NCBI GenBank assembly: GCA_015680685.1
Contig: MNCI01034200.1
Coordinates: 333,619 to 373,603 of the forward strand
Reading direction: 5' to 3'
Source of the DNA: Gnetum montanum
Lineage: Eukaryota; Streptophyta; Gnetopsida; Gnetales; Gnetaceae
DNA: 39,985 bases
Shown one piece after another: positions 28,791 to 37,383 of the stretch (its first letter is position 1; each line of letters starts with the position of its first letter). A program made the translations under genes and the position numbers. The notes under the pieces were generated by a model, which saw only the letters and a program-made list of their open reading frames with translations, made no database searches and was not told where the DNA came from.

Positions 28791-29949
28791 CCTTAGGGTA
28801 AAAGCCTACATTTGAATTAAAGTTACCATATTGTTTGGTGGCATGGGTCTTGCTTCTTCATCAGAATATGATTATATTAATCTTGCAAGATAGTAACCAA
28901 TGTGTAGATTTTGGTTAAAGGCAACAATGAATAATGAAGAATATTTCTCTGCCCCTTATCAATTGTTTTAATTGCTCTTGTAATTTTATTTCTTAAATGA
29001 ATAAGAATAGTTGAGAATAGAGCCTATTGAGTACTAGATAACATACCTCCTTTAACAGAATGTAAATAAAAATGTCTTTTTCCTGACATGTTCAACCAAA
29101 CTTTAGCTAAGACTTTTTTAAAAAATAGTTTTCTAGAAAAGTTTGTTTAAAGGAATATCCTCTATCGCAATATTCCATGGTTGAAGCCATAATTTTTCTT
29201 AATGCAACCATCCTTTTTTTTTTTTTTGTGTAGCATTCATTATCTCCTTAGCATAATTAACTTTCCCTATGTAACTTAAGTTTTGAGTATAAGCAATAAA
29301 TTGACAAAGGGCTTTAACTCCAAGAGGAAGCAAATTTGCTTCTAAAAGTAAGATATCATAAGAAGTCTACATTTTTACTTGAAATTCACATACAAAAAAT
29401 TATTTTTGAACATGCTTTAATTTTTTCTAATTATGTGTGGAAAGAGAAAGTCCCCAAGTAATACACCCATATAATAATAGAGGTTGGACAAGACTGTAAA
29501 AAAGTTTTCTTTTGATCTCCCATGCCAAAATTTGTTTCCTACTACAATTATTTCTTATAGCAAATAGAGCTCGTATGCCACTTGAAACCCTTTGAGCAAT
29601 AATGATATTCTAACTTTAATTACTGGCAAATTCAACTCCCAAATATTTATAAGATTCACATATATCAAGCATTTTTTTTCAAGGAAAAAATTGTAATTTC
29701 TATTTCTATTACCACAAACTAGAATTTAGTCTCATCAATATTAACTGTCATACCTGAATGGTTGTAGTAGTCATGGAGAATTTGAAGCATATAATTTAAT
29801 CTTGTACTTGATTTTGCAAGCAAGGTCACATCATTTGCAAAGAGAAGCATGTTCAAAAATAATCCATTCACTAACATACCATGATTAGAGGGATTTTGTA
29901 TCCATTCCTCCAATTCATCTATAAATATGTAAAAAAGGTAAAAGGATAA
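28791..29949 (-). pseudogene. LINE reverse transcriptase, C-terminal part (degenerate)
   Basis: Minus strand from 29949 down gives LSFYLFYIFIDELEEWIQ, then LLFANDVTLLAKS, then MLQILHDYYNHSGMTVNIDETKF (29913-29719). These are the RT blocks around the catalytic FADD and the following thumb of non-LTR elements. The catalytic motif is FAND, so one Asp is lost. Decayed coding continues to about 28800 with frames in all phases. The upstream half of the same RT lies at 32161-32490; the two were separated by the insertion at 29969-32141. The clade is not certain. Confidence 0.7.
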
Positions 29950-29968
29950 AAGACAACCTTTTTTAACT
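29950..29968. repeat. target duplication of the 2.17-kb insertion (left)
   Basis: The 19 bp AAGACAACCTTTTTTAACT occur here and again at 32142-32160. The last few bases (TTAACT) also occur at the unit boundary of the insert, so the true duplication may be 13-19 bp. Confidence 0.7.
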
Positions 29969-32141
29969 TAAAATTTTTGGGGGATCTCGTGCGGCAAGGC
30001 AAGGGATGGTAAAGCAGCTGAAAAATGAAAATAAAAACTTGAAACTTGAAAAAACTGAAACATGAAACAAAAGGCTCATCAAAGCATTACATTACACTGA
30101 CACAAAACGTTTTTGGAGAGTTTCACTCCTCCTTAGTGTGTTTAAGGTAATGCGGTCAGGCAGCTGAAGCTGCAAAGGCAAGGGATGAGCATGTTAGTAC
30201 GATACAATAAATAATCTCCCAACTTGAAATAGGAGATAAAATAAAATAACTAAAAAATAGGGGGGGCCCACTTGTGCTGGTCCAATGGGGGTGAGAGATG
30301 GAACTCGCAATTTGAAAAAATCAATTTTTCACAAGCAATCAGTCAAAGTCAACAAGGGTCAGATCTTTTGGCAAAGTTGACAGAGTGTAGGGTTTAAGGA
30401 AGCTCTCATGTTTATTCAATGCACATGAGGGGTCCAACCACAAAACACAGACTAGATCGCAAGTGCCCATTGACGGCAGAAAAAAAATGAAAAAAAAAAA
30501 GAAAAAGAAAAGAAAAGAATGGAATCCATTGAAGACAGCGACAACGGTGGTAGCGGTAGCAGATGCAAAAGCGGCGGCGGCCGTTGTGCGATGATGTCAT
30601 CATTAGCGTAGTGGCAGTGTCATCGTTAGCACGGTGATGGCGGTTGTGTGGTGGTGTCATTGTTAGCACAACGGCGGTGGTGGCAACGGCATAGTAGCAA
30701 CGACGGTGGTGGCAGTAGCACCAACAATGGAAGCAACTAAGATGGAAACCAAAAAGGAAGAAACGAAAGTTGCAACGGCGCAACAAGCTGCAGAAGGAAT
30801 TGGTGTAGTGAAATCAACTGGTGTAGTGAAGTCACAACTAGAGCAAGAGAGATCTGTGAAAAGCAAGGCAGTTGCTAAAGATGTAACTTCTTGCCGTGGT
30901 CCGCAGAGTCCAGCAACACGAATCAACCGTGATGATCCTACAAAGGAAATCTAACCAAAAATAGGAGAATTTGGAATTGGCAAGACTCCTAGAGTGATAG
31001 TAGCATGTGGTTGGAATGCAAAGATCAACCTTACCCAGGTAGCGAGATAGAAAATTTTTTTAGGTTAACTTATAATATTTTGGGGGATCTCGTGCAGCAA
31101 GGCAAGGGATGGTAAAACAGTTGAACAATGAAAATAAAAACTTGAAACCTGAAAAAACTGAAACATGAAACAAAAGGCTCATCAAAGCATTACATTACAC
31201 TGACACAAAACGTTTTCAGAGAGTTTCACCCCTCCTTAGTGTGTTTAAGGTAATGCAGCCGGGCAACTAAAGCTGCAAAGGCAAGTGATGAGCATGCCAG
31301 TACGATACAATAAATAATCTTTCAACTTGAAATAGGAGATAAAACAAAATAATTAAAAAATCAGTTATTTCAGGGGCGATCAGTCAAAGTCAACAAGGGT
31401 CGTATCTTTTGGCAAAGCCGACAGAGTGTAGGGTTTAGGGAAGCCCTCATGTTTATTCAATGGACATGAAGGGTTCAACCACAAAACACAAACTAGATCA
31501 TAAGCGCCCGTTGATAGCAGAAAGAAAAGAAAAAAGAAAAGATAAGAAAAGAATGGAATCCATCAAAGACAGCGACAATGGTGATAGCAGCAGCAAAAGC
31601 GGCGACAGCAACGGCGGCGGCTACACGGTGGCAACGATTATGTGGCGGTGTCATCGTTAGCACGGCAGCAGCGGTGGCAGCAGCATAGTGACAGCGGCCG
31701 TGGCCGCGACAAAAGCAGCAGCGGCAGCACCAACAACGGAATCAGCTGAGATGGAAACCAAAAAGGAAGAAACAAAAGTTGCAATGGCGCAATGAGCTAC
31801 AGAAGGAACTAGTGTAGTGAAATCACAATCAAAGCAAGAGAGATCTGTGAAAAGCCAATGGTTTCCCAAGGCACGGTGCTAAAGATGTAACCTCTTGCCA
31901 TGGTTTATGGAGTCTAGCAACACAAATCAATCGTGATGATCCTGCAAAGGAAATCTAACCAAAAACAGGAAAATTTGGAATTGGCAAGACTCTTGGAGTG
32001 ACAGCAACATGTGGCTAGAATGCAGAGATCAACCTTACCTAAGCAACGAGATAAAAAAAAAATTTAGGTTAACTTAAAATTTTTTGGGGGATCTCGTGCA
32101 GCAAGGCAAGGGACAGTAAAGCACCTGAAAAATGAAAATAG
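29969..32141. mobile_element. insertion made of head-to-tail ~1.1-kb units, in a LINE
   Basis: GGGGGATCTCGTGC(A/G)GCAAGGCAAGG occurs at 29979, 31082 and 32086. This gives unit 1 (1,103 bp period), unit 2 (1,004 bp) and a ~55-bp stub of a third. Unit 2 lacks about 100 bp present in unit 1 (30260-30340). Each unit has a (GGC/GCA)n-rich centre (30540-30720, 31570-31740) and a degenerate frame with METKKEETKVA (30736 and 31750). There are no LTR-type TG...CA ends. The ~19-bp target duplication inside the LINE points to target-primed reverse transcription rather than integrase. Head-to-tail units with a truncated extra copy recall Penelope-like or circular-RNA-derived retroelements, but no RT or ribozyme was identified. 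Confidence 0.55.
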
Positions 32142-32160
32142 AAGACAACCTTTTTTAACT
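32142..32160. repeat. target duplication of the 2.17-kb insertion (right)
   Basis: Second copy of AAGACAACCTTTTTTAACT. The LINE sequence continues directly after it. Confidence 0.7.
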
Positions 32161-32490
32161 CCAATTGACTTGTTGATAATTGTTCTTTCTCTAGTAAGAT
32201 TATCTTCAATGAGAATGTTAACCATCAAAAAGAAGATCTTGTGAAATGTTAATGCTATATAATCTCTTTCAAAGTTTATCTCGAGCAATAGAATCATAAG
32301 CTTTTTAGAAATCAACAAAACAGATAAAAGTTGTATGTTTGGGCCTTTTTGCTTTTTTTACACAATAATGCAAAGTTATTAGATGGTCTACAGTAAAATG
32401 ATTTCTCATGAAGCTTGTTTATGATGACCGAGTAGGATGACCTCTTTTGTGAGACTACCAATTCTGTATTTCTTGTAATGAATATGATGT
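32161..32490 (-). pseudogene. LINE reverse transcriptase, N-terminal part (degenerate)
   Basis: Minus strand reads KAQTYNFYLF then FVDF, a stop and KAYDSIAR (about 32275-32320), the RT block carrying the first catalytic Asp. A decayed segment leads into GVKKGCLLS at the target duplication. After removal of the insertion this continues into the 29949 side, giving an RT in the usual block order. Confidence 0.65.
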
Positions 32491-32690
32491 ATTGAAACAA
32501 AAGTAATGAATTTCAATGATGAAATTCTCACTTTAAAGTTTTTCACTCCATCTATATTATCATATTTTACTCCATCTATATTATCATATTATCATGAGTA
32601 AACAAGAGAAAATTAATGCAAGAGTTTAAAATTAACATGATAGATGATCTATAGAAAGTAACTTAAAATAAATGAAATTTCTTTTCCCAC
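32491..32690. repeat. AT-rich spacer with a ~24-bp direct repeat
   Basis: ACTCCATCTATATTATCATAT occurs twice in a row at about 32545-32592. Otherwise this is AT-rich sequence marking the edge between LINE debris and the gene island. Confidence 0.5.
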
Positions 32691-32724
32691 TTGACTGCAA
32701 CTTTGCACTGCGACGGCAAGTCAA
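32691..32724. promoter_or_regulatory. inverted W-box-like pair upstream of the metallothionein gene
   Basis: TTGACT at 32691-32696 and AGTCAA at 32719-32724 form an inverted pair of the TTGAC core bound by WRKY factors. It is about 730 bp before the TATA box, and regulatory function is inference only. Confidence 0.25.
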
Positions 32725-33212
32725 AAGGTGCACAGGACAAGCAAGCTTTTCTGTTCAAGGCCAGAATAAGTGCAGGAATCAACTGTACTATACTATTACT
32801 ACGAGAGTGCACACGTAAGCCCTGCGCCAAGATTCCGACCCCAGGAGGAAAAAAGCAAGAAGGCAGAAACTGAAAATCCTAGGAACCTCAGATTCTCCTC
32901 CTGCTTGTGGTCACTGTGCTACTGCTTGTAAAAGATCAGATCGATCCATCAGGGCAGCAGCTGTGCTTGTGTCACAAGGGATGCCATAATTATTGCGTAG
33001 CGGCGGTGGCGCCACGAACACGACAAAGACGTGGAGATGGAGCCCAACCCACACAACACAAAGTCAGATTAAGCCAAATGCAACTGGCGAAAATCGACCC
33101 ACAAAACGAATCTCAGGTTTAGCCATGGAGAAATTTAAGGCGGCAATCTCATCAGTAGCACTGGTACTTAATACTAACCTATTCCTCCCTTGGATCCACT
33201 TCAAGTTGGGTT

Positions 33213-33250
33213 TGTGACTCAGTCAGTCAGTCAGTCACTCGGTCAGTGAG
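33213..33250. repeat. CAGT microsatellite upstream of the metallothionein gene
   Basis: GTGACTCAGTCAGTCAGTCA continues to TCACTCGGTCAGTGAG, about six CAGT units framed by complementary GTGACT and CACTC-type ends. It lies about 170 bp upstream of the TATA box and should be length-polymorphic. Confidence 0.7.
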
Positions 33251-33417
33251 GTCGATGCGTAGACATATCACATCAAAGCGGATGAGGAATGAATGAATGA
33301 GGAGAGAAGATGCAAAGCTGGTGCTGAAATTATCGCCTGGAAAAGTTAGTTCACTTGCGTGTGCCATACACTAACCCTGATAAAATCAACACCACACAAG
33401 CTGCACCCACAACCGTC

Positions 33418-33424
33418 TATAAAA
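33418..33424 (+). promoter_or_regulatory. TATA box of the metallothionein gene
   Basis: TATAAAA sits 149 bp before the ATG, placing transcription start near 33450. The leader is strongly pyrimidine-rich (33466-33520, CTTCTTCATCTTCATCTTC), as in many highly expressed plant genes. Confidence 0.65.
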
Positions 33425-33566
33425 TCCCTGCGCGTGCTCAACACAACCACTGCAACAGATTTATCCTTCCATTCTTCTGCGCTTCTTCTTCATCTTCATC
33501 TTCTTCTGTTTGTTGCTGCAAAATTGTCCATCGTTCGTCGTCATCAGTATCAGAGCAGACTCCATC

Positions 33567-34091
33567 ATGTCTACCGTCGACTGCGGCAACTGCGACTGCC
33601 CGGACAAGAGCCAATGGTAACACATCGTTTGTGTCATCGATTTATGGTCTATGGTTTTGCTCTTCTGTTCTTTGTCAATTTGTTCTCTCCTTCCGATCTC
33701 CTGTTACTGCTACTTTTCTGTAATAACATACGAGAGATGGATGAGATTTAACTAGTTAGTATGTGATCTTCTCCCACCCGATTTTGCAGCAAGAAGCAGG
33801 GCAACAAGTATGGCGTAGAGATCATCCAGGTTGCCATGCCTCTCGAGTACGTAACCTCTAATTTTTCTTCTCAAATCTAGATTTCCTGTCTCTCATTTAA
33901 TTTGATTTGATTTCGTTTAACCCTTGCTGTTAAAGAGCAAAATAAGATACAAGGAAATTGAGTAGAATCTTATATTCTTGCTGCTGCTTGTGTAAACCAG
34001 GCATGAGGAGACGGTGCAGCCGGAGGTTGCAGAGAATGGTGGCTGCCGCTGCGTTCCCACCTGCCAGTGCTCGCCCTGCACTTGCACCTGA
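33567..34091 (+). CDS. MT3: type 3 metallothionein-like protein, 3 exons, 65 aa
   Basis: Exons are 33567-33616, 33790-33846 and 34001-34091 (198 bp in total). Introns of 173 and 154 bp both follow GT-AG (GTAACA...TTGCAG; GTACGT...ACCAG). The 65-aa product has an N-terminal domain with four Cys (MSTVDCGNCDC...KSQC, residues 6, 9, 11, 17). A Cys-free linker of about 32 residues (GNKYGVEIIQ through VQPEVAENGG) follows, then a C-terminal domain with six Cys in CxC pairs, ending CQCSPCTCT. The 4+6 Cys arrangement and CGNCDC start define plant type 3 metallothioneins, small cytosolic proteins that bind Cu, Zn or Cd through thiolates and buffer metals and oxidants. All ten Cys codons, splice sites, start and stop are intact. 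It has a TATA box and poly(A) signal and lies in a GC-richer island between retroelements. The C-terminal pattern suggests a gymnosperm. Likely functional. Confidence 0.92.
33617..33789 (+). other. intron 1 of the metallothionein gene
   Basis: Phase-2 intron splitting the codon of the fourth N-terminal Cys (TG|C). Donor is TG|GTAACA and acceptor TTTTGCAG|C, preceded by a TC-rich tract. Confidence 0.88.
33847..34000 (+). other. intron 2 of the metallothionein gene
   Basis: Phase-2 intron within a Glu codon (GA|G). Donor is GTACGTAAC and acceptor TGTAAACCAG. It is rich in T, with a TTGATTTGATTT run. Confidence 0.85.
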
Positions 34092-34222
34092 TCATCATCA
34101 TCATCATCAATAATCCATCCATCCATCGCTTTCACCATCACCATCGTAATAATGATTCCTCCTCTGCGTATATGTGTGTTGTTGCTGATACCATCTGTTC
34201 GTCCGTCCGTCCGTCCGTCCGT
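34091..34222. repeat. microsatellites in the metallothionein 3' UTR
   Basis: (ATC)6 begins at the last base of the stop codon (34091-34109). A CCAT run follows at about 34114-34127 and (GTCC)5 at 34201-34222. Such a cluster makes the UTR length likely to vary between alleles. Confidence 0.75.
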
Positions 34223-34295
34223 TGCAGATATAGTCCCATGGATATCATGATCGTTCCCACTTCAGTTTCTGTGTTCCATATAACATGCATACCTA

Positions 34296-34301
34296 AATAA
34301 A
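34296..34301 (+). terminator. poly(A) signal of the metallothionein gene
   Basis: AATAAA about 205 bp after the stop codon. A T-rich, GT-containing stretch follows at 34375-34425 and could hold the cleavage site. Confidence 0.55.
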
Positions 34302-34449
34302 AGAGCAGCAGCGGCGTATGTATGTTCGCTGCTGCTGCCGCCGCCGAGCCCGTATGTAGTCTGTAGTCTGTACTCGTTCTGTGTCTTATGTTTATACAGT
34401 AACTGCTGTTCCTTGTTTATGTGTTAAATTAAAATTCTCCGCGCCTCTC

Positions 34450-34943
34450 TTTTCTGTCTCGGATCCAAACAAAACTGCGTTGTTCCGTAAGGCTTAATAT
34501 ATTTACCAATCCCCAAATCCCAATCCCAACGATGGATCATGGGACGGGTGTATGAAATTGACCAGGGTTGCATCGGATACGAAGCAAGTATCGATCCTGT
34601 TGATGAAACAAGAGGGGGTTTTCAAATAAAAAACTACCATTCACTCTTGTAATATCTATGAGAATAGCTTACCCCTTGGTTAAAGCATGTTGATTGTGAT
34701 TGGCGCATTGTTCCAAGGCGGGATAAATCATCGATTTAACGATTAGTTTTGAGTCGCAACTTTTACCGACACAAGTTGAATCGAGTCGGCAAAACTTGTA
34801 TAATAAACCTTATTTTTATTACTTTCACAATTTTTAAAATATAACTTAGCCTGACTTGCTAAAGCATGATGCTTGAAACATGATTTGTTGAAATACGTAG
34901 ATTCCACATATTTCCCCATTATTTAAACACTGGTTAAAGTCAC
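34450..34943. other. intergenic, nothing recognised
   Basis: Low-complexity AT-rich DNA after the metallothionein transcript. A short inverted pair ACAAGTT (34771-34777) / AACTTGT (34793-34799) is visible. No gene or element terminus was identified. Confidence 0.4.
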
Positions 34944-35041
34944 AGAGATGTCCCACCTACTATTCTCAGTGTAAGATGGCTCAATCATTAACTGTAGAGA
35001 TGTCCCACCTACTATTCTCAGTGCAAGATGGCTCAATCATT
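34944..35041. repeat. tandem duplication, 52-bp unit x 1.9
   Basis: AGAGATGTCCCACCTACTAT starts at 34944 and at 34996. The two copies differ by one base (GTGTAAGATGG against GTGCAAGATGG), so the duplication is young. A 64-codon open frame beginning inside it (34976) is unrecognised. Confidence 0.85.
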
Positions 35042-35313
35042 AAGAAAATGATAGAAACAGATCTAATATTGCGTTGCCAAAGGTTAAAAAGAAGGGCAAT
35101 TTGCATTCTAGGATTCCAAGGTTTGATATCAAGTAGTTACAGAAACAGACCAGCATTATACAAAAGATAGAGACTGAATTGATCTGAGCTGGTCCCTATA
35201 TTCATATGATCTAGAACTTATCAAATACAGTTTTAATAAAAATACATGAAATAACATGAAAAAGAATGTATCCACAATATTTTTAATTCCCTTTTATCTT
35301 AATTTTATAGCTT

Positions 35314-35451
35314 ACATGGATATTCCTGTATAATTTTACCTTTTGTTTGAAAGTGCCATTAAATGACAAAAAGAGAATCTTCACATGGATATTCCTGTAT
35401 AATTTTACCTTTTGTTTGAAAGTGCCATTAAATGACAAAAAGAGAATCTTC
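35314..35451. repeat. tandem duplication, 69-bp unit x 2, identical copies
   Basis: ACATGGATATTCCTGTATAA starts at 35314 and 35383, and the two 69-bp copies are identical. Sixty-nine is a multiple of three, so a minus-strand open frame (35492-35283) reads a repeated 23-residue block. That frame has no other sign of being a gene. Confidence 0.9.
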
Positions 35452-35459
35452 AGTGAAAT

Positions 35460-37383
35460 TTTCAAAAAGATATGATCAATTACACAACACAAAAGTTATC
35501 CTTACAATGTTTTGATGAAAAAAGAAAACAAATTTTACAAACAGAAAAAATTACAAAAACTTTAAATCATTGACATAGAAAAGAGAAGCTAAAGGAAAAG
35601 CCATTGAGATGTTTTCTGTAGGTTCCCTGCAGTCAAAAACCTTTCCTTTTGGGTAGAAATAAAGATTAGGCCTCGTGATTGTTAAGATGCACAATGGCAG
35701 GTTTGCACTTCTTACTAAAAGGTTTCTTGTAAAGAGAAGAATACTCTTTCCAAAAATCATTTTCTATCACTAAGTTAAAAAAATAAAAGTGTGACATTTG
35801 TTTTCTTTATGTAACTTTTGCTCCTATTCTCTTCTAGCTACTCTTAGCATATAAGCTTTTCCTGAAATTTAAATATTTCTAACGAGCAAACCAAAAAGTA
35901 GAGGATTTCATTTAAATATAGGGTAGATAGCCTATAATAAAAATCTCAAATCAACATACTTATTTAAAGGTATTTGGTAGATACCCAAGACAATAAAAAT
36001 CTGAAATCAATCACCTACTTTAAAATTTAGTCCATGTTGTTGAGATTAATGCAATTGAAATGATGATGAATACTTCCCAGTAAAGCTCATAATTGTAGCC
36101 TATGTTCAATTCTAATCGGTTATGTTGAAAAATATGAAACGAATGTAAATAAAATGGTCAAATACACTTTATGGATTTGTGGTCTTCACATGGTATGAAC
36201 CTCTTAAAAGATTTTAAAACTTGTTCTATGAAACTATTTGTTTTAAGTGTTATAAAGAGTTGATTAATGGTACAAAATGATATTAATTTACATCTATGAT
36301 GGATATTTATGAATATTACACAAGATATCATGTTTTATGGGTTGTTTATAATGAGAATGGAAATTTCCACTTTCATTATGATCAAAGTTGCTATATTAAT
36401 TATCTATGTCTAATATCAAAAACAACTCCTTATGTTTCTAAAAAAATTATCAAATAATAAGATTGTTGATGTACTTTCATTAGCTATTTTGATCTTTCAT
36501 ATTAGCTATAGAAGTGTTAAAATGGTTATTCATTATATATTATAATTTTATTATTTGATGATCAGGGCATTGTTATGCTAGTAAAATTTTAATTTTTAAA
36601 CTCACAAATTCTTTCTATGTTTATCAAGAAGGATGAAATTTTACTAACTCAAATTCTATTTATTAAATTTAAAGTAAAACACTATTAAAACTAAATTTAA
36701 TATTAATCTAAAAGAAAGAGCTATGTTACTTGTAGCTTAATTATAATATTTGCATCCTACTACAAAGGTTTAATTCTAATGTAATGCATTCTAAAGTTAC
36801 ATTAGAAACCCTAGAGCAATGTTAGACGAGCTTATCACATACATTATTAGTACAAAGGGCAAATTTAAAACTTTACTTCTAATATGCAATGAGAAACTAA
36901 ATTAAGAACTCCATAATTAAGTGTGTTATTTTTGGAGTACAACTTGAATGGATGATCTTTTAGGAAGTCCTTTTTCTATTGTGGTTGGGCAAAGACACAA
37001 TTGCCATAAATTTTGCATTATCTATCTATTTTGAACAAATAAATAGTTGTTTCTCATGTTTTTCAATCTTCTAGATGAAATGATGATGTTATAATGGACT
37101 TGAAAAACAAATTTTGCTTCTATCCCAAATAACAAACTTGGTTTATTGGACCATCCAAACAAAAATAATCACAACTAGCCATTATTTGAGCAATTCTTTA
37201 AATTGGAGCTTGTATATCTTCGTCTTCCAATGTTAAGAACCTCAAGCCCAAAGCCTTATATGTCCTAGAATCAAAATCTAGTCATATGACTTTGAATCGA
37301 TAAACATAGGGCGATAAAAGTACTAAAAATAAGTCATTCTGAAGTAGTTTAACAATCATGATTAGGTAGTAGGAGAATTCATC
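35460..37383. other. AT-rich intergenic DNA, no supported gene
   Basis: No conserved domain, LTR terminus or RNA gene was recognised over about 1.9 kb. One weak possibility is a minus-strand terminal-exon-like stretch (35760-35666) that reads NDFWKEYSSLYKKPF and SKKCKPAIVHLNNHEA before a stop, preceded by TTTTTTTAACTTAG. No upstream exon was found, so it is not called as a gene. The composition matches decayed transposon debris. Confidence 0.35.

Noticed and set aside
30412-30926. His/Cys/Ala-rich minus-strand open frames
   Set aside because: They translate the GGC/GCA trinucleotide tract of the tandem insertion. The second unit does not keep the frame and no domain is visible.
30905-30955. 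Hammerhead-ribozyme-like GTGATGATCC...GGAAATC in both tandem units
   Set aside because: The invariant first C of CTGANGA is G in both units and no closing stems I and III could be paired. A covariance-model search is still worthwhile.
32808-32814. Metal-response element TGCACAC as a functional site
   Set aside because: A single 7-bp match more than 600 bp from the TATA box is expected by chance. Kept only as part of a low-interest observation.
33355-33751. Overlapping plus-strand open frames of 122 and 130 codons around the metallothionein start
   Set aside because: They read through the TATA box, leader, exon 1 and intron 1 in wrong frames. Their Ser/Leu/His richness comes from the CTT-rich leader.
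35666-35760. Minus-strand terminal exon of an unknown gene
   Set aside because: The acceptor is weak, no upstream exon was found and no protein family was recognised.
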